A stretch of 64,000 nt of DNA, from the NCBI GenBank assembly GCA_026724425.1, contig JAIUCV010000003.1, positions 59,635,088-59,699,087 on the forward strand. Reading direction: 5' to 3'. Below are positions 49,575 through 59,939 of the stretch, piece after piece. Both the position numbers and the translations under genes were made by a program. The notes beneath the pieces are model-generated. The model saw only the letters and a program-made list of their open reading frames with translations, ran no database searches and was not told the origin of the DNA. Numbering within the stretch: position 1 is the stretch's first letter; every line of letters begins with the position of its first letter. The DNA is from Erythrophleum ivorense (Eukaryota > Streptophyta > Magnoliopsida > Fabales > Fabaceae).

Positions 49575-49790
49575 TGCCAATCAAATTATTTGTATTTAAA
49601 ATTTAGGCTAAATCAATATTTTATTATTACAACTAATAATCAGGCAATTAAAAATTTTCTTAAATCTAAAAAACGTGAAAAAATTTTAAGAAAGTTTAGG
49701 TAATATAATTTTATTTGTCCATATAGTTTTGATATTGACTACATTAAAAGAAGTCACAAATTTTTTTTTCATATTATTTAAGCAAAAATT
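49575..49790 (+). pseudogene. RNase H relic, retroelement or endogenous pararetrovirus
   Basis: A short frame reads FIITTNNQAIKNFLKSKK and, after a stop, FDIDYIKRSHKFF. This follows the spacing of the RNase H end of Ty3-gypsy and Caulimoviridae polyproteins, where a TDN...AIK block precedes an (E/D)(Y/H)IKG motif. The catalytic Asp of TDN is Asn here, and the frame is broken. I see no RT or coat-like part nearby. The choice between gypsy and caulimovirid origin is open. Confidence 0.4.
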
Positions 49791-51240
49791 TGATGATGGA
49801 TAGGGGAAAATTTTCTCAGTCAGAAGGATAGATCTTAAAAGAATATTCTATAAAAATAAAGAAATACATCAATACCATAAACCTAAAAACTTCTTTAAAT
49901 ACCAAGTGTTAATCTTATACTGAGACCATCTCAATAATTTTATGCTCTTTTAGGTTTCCTATATTCACCGAGTCTTATTCAAGAAATATAGACTCATTTT
50001 TTTCTCAAAATCTTTGAGAAACATAGCAAAACTCACAATCTTTCAAGAAAGTTTTGCATCACGCAGAAAAATTGGTTATTTCTTCCCAAGCTCCTGAAAC
50101 TAAACCAGGCTCAGATTTTTATAATCCTACTTCATCATTTTATCTCTACGAATATATTAATGGAATAAGGAAAAGCCATATTGAATAAAGGGATGGAGAG
50201 AAAAAACTAACAATTCATACTTAAATTTAAAAAAATCAAAAAATTTCACAATGAAAGAATTTATTTGAAAAATATCATAAAAAATGATTATGATTTTATA
50301 GTTTTTGATCATATTGAATCCGTCACAGATTTAATTTTTTAGATGAAAAGGAAAATCTTATATTTGGAAAATCAAAAGAATTTTCTTTTTGAAAAAGTTA
50401 AAAAGTTTTTTTTTAATATACTCAATTTATGAGACAATTCAAAGAAACTCTGTGGAAGGTTTAAATAAAGCATTTCACAAATTATTATTTTTAATTATGA
50501 TATTCTCAAACTACGTATTTTTTTCTTAATTATGACCCATGGGGTATTTCAGAAATTGAATAGAATATTTATTGAAAAAATTACTTTTCAAAACCAAGAC
50601 TAAGAAATATTAAGAGATTTTTCACGCTTTTCTTTTTAAAACATGATATATTTTGTTATAAAAATGATAGATTTGGGAAACATTATACTTTTAATATTTT
50701 CAGTACTATAGTGAAAGAGTTAAAGAAAGATTTTTTTTTTTACTTATCAAATTTGAAGTTTTAGACACATGAAATGTTTAATGTTTTAAATCAATTTATT
50801 TTTGGTGATTATATAAATAAAATTTTTTAGATTTCAGCTAGCAAGTATGCAAAAAAGTACATATCTCAAAATCATAAAGAAAGAAGAGAGGAGAATTATA
50901 GACAAGAATTCAAAATTAAAAAAATTATTTTATAAGATTTATTACTATCATTTTAAAATAGAATATCACTGATTTTGGGATTTATTATTATTGTTTTAGA
51001 ACTGACTTTGATTAAAATTAGTAATACTTAGTAATAATAGGTTTTATAGAATTTTTTTTTTTAATTTTAGATCTTTATTTATAATTCTGCCTGAGAAAAA
51101 TTTGTGTATTAGTTTAACATCTAATTATCATTTAACATGTGTAGTTTTTACAAAGTTTAGATAAATAAGAATATAAAAAATGATGATGAGTCATGACAAA
51201 AGTACAAATGTTAAGTTAGTGTATCGTACCTGGGTGCGCG
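49791..51240. other. AT-rich spacer without a recognised gene
   Basis: Long A/T runs. Around 50050-50190 a + strand frame stays open for about 40 codons (containing QAPETKPGSDFYNPTSSFYL) but matches no family I know; it could belong to the same relic as the RNase H piece to its left. Confidence 0.45.
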
Positions 51241-51298
51241 AGGTTCCTATATCTACACCTTCGTTGTCCTCTTCTCTGGGTTTTCTTCCGAAATCTGT

Positions 51299-51584
51299 TT
51301 GGGTGGGCTGAGTGGGATGGTGAATGAGAGCAGCGACGGCTCTGGTGAAGGAGGATCATCGGAGGATGAGAATCGAACCTTGTAAATTCCCTTATAAAGA
51401 CGAGAATTTGCTCTTGAATCGCGAGGAGACGCCAAGGTCAATGCCATGGAAAACTGGAAGAGATTTACATGGCAAAGGAGTTGGCTTGAATTATGAAGAG
51501 GATTTGGACATCTCTGGTTTCATGATAGAAAATGTTGAAGGTCTTGGACCAAACATAAAAAGTTTAGTATGGAGGAGAAAATAA
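51299..51584 (+). pseudogene. Possible gene fragment of unknown family
   Basis: A GC-richer island in AT-rich DNA. The first ATG (51317) opens a short frame (MVNESSDGSGEGGSSEDENR) that stops after 22 codons, while the neighbouring frame from 51324 stays open for 86 codons (KFPYKDENLLLNREETPR, DLDISGFMIENVEGL) to a stop at 51584. The change of plausible frame suggests a broken 5' exon of a duplicated gene. I do not recognise the protein. Confidence 0.35.
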
Positions 51585-51599
51585 GGATGAGAATGCCTT

Positions 51600-52600
51600 T
51601 CCATGGTGTCGGTTGACGTTAGTATATGAACAGAGTATGACTATACATTAACTGTTTACTCTTTTTTTTTTGAATTTTTTTTTATAAAACTCACAGGTTA
51701 TTTTTAAAATTTCTTTACAAGAGGACCTAGTTGTTAACAAAAGACAGTAAATTATAATTTTCTGATATGTAAATTAGGTCAAATATAAGTCCCAATAATG
51801 GAAGTTTATCCTTAGTTCATTTGGGTGAGGTATATTTCATGTTGAAGTTTAATTTAGTTGAAGAATTTTACTTTGTTCTGGTAAACTTTGAGTTATTTTA
51901 AATGATTACTTGTTTTTCCATCAATGGATAATAGATTTTAAACCTAATTTGATAATTGAATCATTTGGTTTAGGTCAATTATATTAATATTTGATTTGAT
52001 TTATTTTTATATATTTAAAAAGATAATAAAATTTTATATAAAAATATTTTTTTTTTTATAATTTTTATAAGTAATTTTGAAAAAAAAAAAGATCAATCAA
52101 AACTAATACTAAATCAAATTAAATCCAACTTAAACATCAATTTAAAAAAAGCAACTTAATATAAAATTAGGCTAAACATTGTACTAGGCCAAAATTCATC
52201 CAAATTTAACCTATAAACATCCATTGTACTTTTTGCTTCAAATCTTAAAAGGTTGTAATTACCTTAAACTTGTTCTTTTGTAATTTTTTATTTATATTTA
52301 CTTTTTTTTCTATTTTTTTTGTGGCTTGAGTTTGCCCCTCTTTTTACCCCAAAAAAAAGAAGAAGTCATTTCATTGTAGGTTACTTATATCACTATTTTG
52401 AGAATACTATTTTTATTGTTTTATTATAAAATCATGCATTACGTAAAAATTTAAGTTAATTTAACTTTAACCTGAATTCAAAGTATTTATTTTAAAATTA
52501 ATAAATTCATTACAAATTAGATTTTTGATTATTTCCAAATTACTTGATAGAAATTAAAATACAACATATTTATTAAATAATTATGTGTGGGTGCGTGTAT
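51600..52600. other. AT-rich spacer upstream of MRTO4
   Basis: No coding or structural feature seen apart from long A and T runs. The last 100 bp probably hold the MRTO4 promoter and leader start. Confidence 0.5.
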
Positions 52601-52744
52601 TATATAGATGCACGCGCACACTTTCGGGAACGCTGGGCAGCTGCAAAACCCTACTGCGATAGAAGGTATCCTCTTGTTAGGGTTTTCTGAGGTCGCAGGA
52701 AAGGCAAGCAGAGAGCCAAAAAAGAGGCATCACCACCACCAAAA

Positions 52745-53030
52745 ATGCCAAAGTCCAAACGGAATAAAACAGGTTCTGCTTCTGCTATTGCTTCTCCTTA
52801 GTTTTTCTATTCTGGTTCTCCCGTTTGGTTGGTGAGAAAATTGGGAATTTTGTTAATTGATCTTTATCAAATACGCAAATGAAATAGTTGAGGAATCCAG
52901 CTTCTGTTTGGTTTCAGTGAAAAAATTGGAATCTTTTGTTCATTGAGATGATAGAATGAGTGAAATTAAATTAGAAGCCTACACCTAAGTTAGGACATCT
53001 TTTTTTCTTTTTTCTTTTTTTTTTGTGGGG

Positions 53031-53068
<38 letters not shown>

Positions 53069-55819
53069 GGGAAGATTTATATTAAAAAAACTGTTTTTTT
53101 TTGGGTGAACCCAAAGGGTTGTATCTGAATATAAGGTTGAAACAGCAAAAGCATTTGAAGTTTGCTAACTTATTTTACCTTTGGCTGCAAAGAGTGCGGG
53201 TTAGGAGGCACCTTGTTACCTGAAGTCTTAAGTTTAATCACAAATATATCTCAATAGTGACAACTTTTGTCTGAAAATTTGGTGCTGAGCTAACAAATCA
53301 ACAATCTACTATGTCTCAATTAAGACGAGTATGATTACGCAAGTTCTATGAGTTTTATACGAGCAGCTTTGGGAATCTAAAATGGAGTGTAGAGGTGTAT
53401 ATTCTGATTTATGGTGTTCTAATAAATTTATTTGTTGGTTGATAAAATGCAGTTACACTGTCAAAGACAAAGAAAAAGGGGAGGGAACATAAAGAAGCAA
53501 TAGTGAATGCAATAAAAGAGGCTGCTGAAAAATACAGTTCAGTGTATGTGTTCTCTTTTGAAAACATGAGAAATAAAAAATTCAAGGAGTTGAGGGAGCA
53601 ACTGAAATCTACCAGCAGGTAATTTTAATATCTTCATATTCTTTTCATTTGAAGAAATATGTTTGTTGGAAAAGGCCAAAAATGTTGATGCTTATTCTTC
53701 TTTTGATTGCTGGCAAACTAAGATAAACCTTGGATTAGTTACTTATTGATTGAGAGACTTCATCATTTTCTCAGAAAATTGAGTTAAAAGTCATTCCCTA
53801 CTTCTTAATTTAAAATTTAAAAACAAGAGGCTCATATTGGTGTTTTCGGTAAAAATTATTAGTCTTGTGAGAGTTGCCTTTTCTACTTTTGTGAGCAGTT
53901 CTAGACTGCTAGTCTATAGCGTCTGTTCTTCTAGGGAATTTTGAGGCACCCAATGAGTAGACCTTCACAAACTTAGGGATGGGTATGTTCTTACGAAGTT
54001 TCTGGGCTCATCATACAAAGATGAATGTATGATTAGTAATTTTTGTCTATTGCAATTTGTTGTCACACTTTCAGGTTTTTCTTGGGCTCAAACAAAGTCA
54101 TGCAGGTCTCTCTAGGTCATTCTGCTGCTGAGGAGATTAGACCTGGTCTTCATAAGGTTTCTAAGGTAGCCATTTTTTTTTATATGCCAATTTCTGGCGT
54201 GGTAGTCTAATTTCAGTGAATTTATGTTGATATGATCTTTCTTGGTTTATATTTACTTTAGCTTCTTCGTGGAGATGTTGGACTGCTATTTACAAATTTG
54301 CCAAAGGAAGAAGTTGAGAGGTAAACTTTCTCCCTCGTTAATGTCATGAAATTAGGAAAGAGACCATTTTGCCAAAAGAGAGACAAAAGGGCAAGGCCAT
54401 GGGGCTGAGTCATGACTAGTGTTATTTTCTAGTATCAATGCGTGTGCGTGTACGTGTGCATGTGCGTGTGCGTGTGCGTGAGTGAGAGAGAGAGATCTCA
54501 TCTGATTTATAGGTGATATTAATTCTTGCCGGGAATAGCTGAAAAATGAGCATACATTCACATTACTCGACTCTAAAAGGTGCCAATTGCATTTTGCAGG
54601 TTATTTAATGAATTTGAGGAATATGACTTTGCGAGAACAGGAAGCACTGCAACTGAAAAGGTTATCTCTCATGCAATAGGCTTCATTTTAAAGCTGTATT
54701 AGCTGGCGTGGGGAAGTGGCTGTAGATACTCATATCAGTTTTGTTGGTTCAATGAGAAAAGATAGTTTATCTGTTGCATTCGTCAGTTAATTTGTGTCAT
54801 AAGTTGCATACTTTGATTCTGATGAATAACACTTCATTAGCGGATCCAGGGGACAAGATTATATTAGTTACATCCTAGTGCAATTTTTTTATGATGCTCC
54901 GAAAGAAATGAAGTGTGCTTTTTTTGTTCTTTTGCATGTCCTTGGGTACAAGGTTGTGTAACAAGTACATCATACGTGTAATGTTTATAAAATGATACGC
55001 AATCATTAAAATGTTTCAGGTGGAGCTCAAAGAAGGTCCTTTGGAGCAGTTCACACATGAGATGGAGCCATTTCTACGGAAGCAAGGCATGCCTATCCGG
55101 TTAAATAAAGGTGCATATTTGTGTTATTTTTTTCAAATATGATTTAAATGCGCATGTAAATGAAGTGTTATCAATAAGTTATAAATTGCAGGAGTGGTGG
55201 AACTTGTCTCAGATTTTGTTGTTTGTGAGGAGGGAAAGGCTTTGTCGCCTGAGGCATCTCGCATACTGGTTAGTTCCATTGTTTTATTACCTAACACTCA
55301 ACAATTTGACTGTTCAGGGATATTACTATTATAGTTTATCCATCCTAGGAGCAGATAGCTTCTTTGATCATGAATTTCGGCTAACTATAATGTCACCATT
55401 TTTTTCCCTGTAATTTCCTCTGCTTTCCTATCTCTCTGGGAAATGAGGAATGTCAACAATGGATTTTATTTTTGGTTAGTGGAATTTTGGCGTAGATTAA
55501 GTTCATGCATGTGGTTTCGTTTTCTCTTGATGAATAACTTGGATTGCAAGTGTATATGTTGCCTCCTACCCACATCACCCCAATCTCCAGTCAATTGCAA
55601 CTACAAAAGTATTATTGGTTTTCATGTTAATAATATAAGGCATTGTGATTTTGATTCTTTTGTGTTTTCTGCACGCTAATATGTGATTGATTTTCTCTGC
55701 AGCGTTTACTAGGGATTAAGATGGCTACATTTCGACTTCATCTGATATGCAGATGGAGTCCTGACGATTTTGAGCTTTACATACAAGGGCCAGATGATTC
55801 AGACGTTGAGACCCCTTAG
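52745..55819 (+). CDS. MRTO4: MRTO4 / mRNA turnover protein 4 homologue, ribosome assembly factor
   Basis: Nucleolar paralogue of stalk protein P0 that occupies the P0 site on pre-60S particles during assembly. Eight exons: 52745-52772, 53453-53618, 54075-54165, 54262-54320, 54600-54660, 55020-55110, 55192-55268 and 55703-55819 (TAG). They total 690 nt or 229 aa, close to yeast and human proteins (about 236-239 aa), and all joins keep frame. Seen: MPKSKRNK start; basic KTKKKGREHKE; the L10-type RNA-binding domain with YVFSFENMRNKKFKELREQL, FFLGSNKVMQVSLG and LLRGDVGLLFTNLP; then LFNEFEEYDFARTGSTATEK, GPLEQFTHEMEPFLRKQGMP and GVVELVSDFVVCEEGKALSP. There is no long acidic P0-type tail, which supports MRTO4 over P0. 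Intron 1 carries a long G tract. Confidence 0.95.
53034..53066 (+). repeat. G33 homopolymer in MRTO4 intron 1
   Basis: Thirty-three G in a row after TGTGGGGGGA, itself preceded by a T-rich run. Quadruplex-capable on the transcribed RNA, but its length may be inexact because such tracts are hard to sequence. Confidence 0.85.
54437..54495 (+). repeat. (GT/GC)n and (GA)n compound microsatellite in MRTO4 intron 4
   Basis: Alternating purine-pyrimidine GTGCGTGT runs followed by GAGAGAGA, lying between exons 4 and 5. Confidence 0.9.
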
Positions 55820-56490
55820 AATTTCAATTTCATTCACAATTTGAAGCTGGCGAACATGACATGTGTTTCTTGATTAAATGGCATCCAAACTTATGTGGTC
55901 TTACTTCTGGTGTCCTGGGTTTTTGGCGTGTGCTTTGAGCAAGATATGGACTAGTACAATGGTCGACGGAAATCATGTTAAACCATTATCTGTGACCTAT
56001 TTGTATTCTAGGCCTAATTTCTAGAATTAGTCCGTTTTCGCAGCCCCCATATATGTAATCTTTGATATGATATCACAGTCGTGAGTAGCTAGATATGATT
56101 TATTTTGTTCCCATTTGGTTTGCACTCTGAATTGTGGATCTTCTTCTGAAGTATTTTTCTTCCAAGACACCCCAGTTTTACATGTTCAATTACAGTCGGA
56201 TTGTAATAGCGGATGATAAAAACCAGTTCTGTCAATTTCTTGTCACTCTTAAGCATAAAAGCGGTCCCACAGTATCCTTTTTTTGTTTTTTAAAAGGTAA
56301 TGTTAGATATGTAAAGAAAAAAGAAATAAAAAATGAATAAAATAGATAAGAAATTATTATTATACCATACTTTAGAAGAGTAATAGAAAAAAACGGATGC
56401 AATGATTGTAAAAATATAATAAATATTTTAATTAATAATGTAATATTTTTTTATATTATATGCTATGATGATACCGAACATTTTCTTAGA

Positions 56491-56601
56491 TGGTTCACGG
56501 AACCGGATCCTCTGCGAATAGTAGACGTACGCAGCTGATGTGCAGCGACAAAACGATACGGTCTGGGAATTTTACTTGCCAAAGCTTAGAGCGATTCTGG
56601 A

Positions 56602-56633
<32 letters not shown>

Positions 56634-57750
56634 GCAAAAATGCTTTTCCAAAATGCAACCATCTTCCTCTTTCTTTGTAGTTGTTCCACGAGCACGGGAA
56701 AAGAGCGTTTTTTAGACTAGTTTCGACAGACGCAGGGTAGAGTATGTTTAAAGCACAAAATCAACCATTGTTTCTTTCCTAACAAAAGAATCTATAAAAA
56801 CAGAACTAGCGACAGGGAATACAATGCAATAGCTTAAAGATATTAAAGAAAAGCAAAATAACACAAAAATCATCCTATCTAACCCCTTTTCTCAAATGAC
56901 AATACGTCAGTTCATTATTCTATGTAAACCAGAAACAAAGAATACTCTCAAGCAGACATTATGAAGAAGTGGTACTGGATCATACAATTGTAATTGAAAT
57001 TTTAGGTATTGATATGCATTGTTTCACAAGCCGAGCACCTAGGATATGACCACTATAATGATATATAACATAGTAGAAGTATCAAGTTCAGCAATAATGA
57101 GACGCTAGAGAAGTGGAACCTCATCAACAAAACACCCAGACAGAGCAGAGGAGTTCACTATGCCTAAGCTTATAGACACCATAGAAGCTTATCATAATTG
57201 CGACTATTTACATGACGAGAACAATATAGAAAAATATAGTAGTGCCATGAATTTATGAACAATGAGGATCAAAATCGTGTTAGATGCTTCTCAGGAAATC
57301 GAATATCGCCATAGCTACGCAGTTTCATTGATACAATCTGAATGTATGGGTCTAGGGTGGTTCTGCAAGAACTTTCAACAAGAAAGAGAGCTATATTTAG
57401 AAATAGTGAAAAAGATGGTGCAAGTGTGAGTGTCATGGAGTTTGTGGTATTGGCGATTATGGCTGGAGAATTGGAGAGTGTTGGACAAAAGGGTTGAAGC
57501 ACCGAAGACGAATGAAGCAAAGGTAGAGGTTGACTCAGTACATCTTAGGGGGTTAACACGATGGCTAAGATCGCAAACTATGGACGGCCAAGATCATTTC
57601 AGACTTGGCAGCAACGTGGGGGGCTGAGGACCTTTAGATCAAACAGATAGTCACAATTGGCTGAAAGCAAAATACGATGTCGTATCCTCGCTGCGCATGA
57701 GGTAAGCATCCTTTGCGATTCGCAGAGGATCTAGTTCCCATGGTTCACCA
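56491..57750. mobile_element. Element with long imperfect terminal inverted repeats (possible MULE-type)
   Basis: Left end 56491-56519 and right end 57719-57750 are inverted copies sharing GGATCCTCTGCGAA / TTCGCAGAGGATC and GGTTCAC blocks. The similarity continues inward with GATGTGCAGCGA on the left and, reverse-complemented, CATGCGCAGCGA on the right, so repeats are roughly 70-90 bp. No clear target duplication and no transposase coding. A poly(C)-A tract lies inside. Class is uncertain; Mutator-like is a guess based on repeat length. Confidence 0.55.
56604..56623 (+). repeat. C20 tract followed by A10
   Basis: Twenty C then ten A, the same order as the two tracts in the DUF1644 leader intron. 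Confidence 0.9.
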
Positions 57751-57817
57751 GTATCTATAGCCTACTCTACCAGTTTTTGATGGTCAAGTCTATGAAAAAT
57801 AACTATATTCACATTAA

Positions 57818-57946
57818 GTGTATGTTTGGATAGACGTTTAAAGAAAGCAAACCACGTTTTGTAAGGAATAAACCATGATTTGCAAGAAGCAAAGATGGAT
57901 AGCTTTTATACAAACATGATTTTGCGTCAAAAATCCAAACATACAC
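57818..57946. mobile_element. 129-bp Tourist-like MITE
   Basis: Ends GTGTATGTTTGGAT and ATCCAAACATACAC are perfect 14-bp inverted repeats, flanked by TAA at 57815-57817 and 57947-57949. Size, ends and 3-bp TAA duplication fit a PIF/Harbinger MITE. Confidence 0.88.
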
Positions 57947-57949
57947 TAA

Positions 57950-59939
57950 AAATATGACCCAATGAAATTAATTGGTGTGTGTTTATTTATTCTTCATTAG
58001 CTTGCTCTGATACGTGTTGTAGTAATCTCCATCTCGATGTACCTTAAAAAAGAATACAAGGATAAACAAAGGTGGTCTTTCCAATTTTATGGTCGAACAA
58101 TGTCATTTTCATATCTTTAATTTATAAGAGAAACAACATACAATCTTGTTAACTAAGTTTAAATATGAAGGTAAATTACACACACACTTCTAATTTGAAA
58201 ATATAAATTTATCTTCTTGAAATCAAAATACCTTTAAAAATAATATTTGATTTCTTATATTAAAAATGTAACTTATTGAACCATATTTTTAAAATTTTTA
58301 TTGCAATATTATTTGTTGTTTGCTGACAACCATAAATTTAATTTGTTTTAAACTTTATTAAATTTATAGCAATACTTATATTAATATATATATGGTACAA
58401 ATATTATTCTTGAAATTAAATTATTTTTTATAGATAAGTTAAATTTAAATTTTATTTTATGAATATGTTCTTTTTTTAATAATTTATTTTTTAAAATTTA
58501 AAACATTGACTATTATATATATAATATACTTTTTATATTATATAAGTAATGCATATAAGAATATTTTGGTTAAAATAAGTGTAATTATAACTTAATTTTT
58601 TATTGCAAAAGATATATGTAACACATTTTTTTGTTTCAAGGAAAATGAGTGTATATTTTCACCCAAAAAAAAGTTGTGTAATTTGAACATTTTTTATAAG
58701 AGAAAAAAGTAATTTACCCTAATTACAACTATACTTTAAAACATAATACTTTATCGTCCTAAACTATAAAAGTAAAAAATAAAAATGTTAAATATTAATT
58801 AACATTAATATTTAAACAAGTCACAATTGTTAAATTTTATTTTATGTTTGTTATCTTAATTTTTTTCCCTATACAATTTCTAACCCACATTTCTCATAAT
58901 TCTCAATTTTTAAGACATTGCTTTTAATTGTTATATAAGCTCGGAGGCTTATATAAGTTAGGAGGTTCATATTTCAAACCACCTTGCACCGAGGAGTTGA
59001 GGTGTTTTAAGGTTTCATTTGATTTTGAACTAAAACCAAATTAAATGGAAGTAATCAATTTTGCCAAATAAATGATCTATTTGATTTTGGAATAGTTGCT
59101 TTGGCTTAGTTTTGATTTATTTTGATTCAATTTAGTTTATATTCACATTTTTTCTTAAGTGATATAACTTTTTTTTTGGGCTTTTTAAGTATTTGTATGA
59201 TAATAAAAACTTGAATGTGACTTGAGTTAAATATTTATCATCATCAATTTATTTATTTTTTCTTTAAAGAACTCCAAAACTTACAAGTCATTTATTCCTC
59301 TAATAATCTATTGTCTATACAATTAACCAGCTATTTATAAATATCTAATTAAATTTTAAACCAAAAGTCATACAACTAATTTTGATTAGTTAGTCATTGT
59401 ATAATCCTTCATTATACTTTAAATATAGGTGGTAACCAAATTTCTTGACTATAATAGGGGAGAAAAAAATAAAAGAAAAAAAAGTTGCATATTAGCTCAT
59501 TTTGATTTGGTATCATAACCAAACTGATTTAATTAATTTCTACATACAAAAAATTGATTTGAACTTACTTTTTTTCTTCTCCCTTTTGGGTCTAGTTTAC
59601 TTTTGGTTGATTTGATTTGATTTGATTTTAAATATCCTTACTTAGGAGGTTTATATGTAATTTTCTCTTTATATTAAATCAATGATTAAAGAGGCATAGT
59701 GTAAGGTAGTGTGAAATATGAAATGTGTCCGTTAGGAAATGAACATTAGATCTTGAAAAAGTTAAATGAAAGTACCAACTCACTCTTGAGAGAATTGCAA
59801 TGGGTTAGTAGTGTAAAAGAGCTGCCTGAGAAAATATTTATCTGATGATGAACCTGTTTCCACAAAACACTGTTCATGTCTTGAAGAAAACATGAATAAG
59901 GATTACACATTCACATCGTCCTAAAATCTGGCCCTTGTT
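57950..59939. other. AT-rich intergenic region between MRTO4 and PYM
   Basis: Long A/T-rich tracts and a short GATTT repeat near 59610. No coding or RNA gene seen. The PYM 3' UTR (- strand) should lie at its right end. Confidence 0.55.

Noticed and set aside
56495..56720. Open frames with poly-Pro or poly-Gly around 56604
   Set aside because: They are created by the C20 tract inside a non-coding inverted-repeat element.
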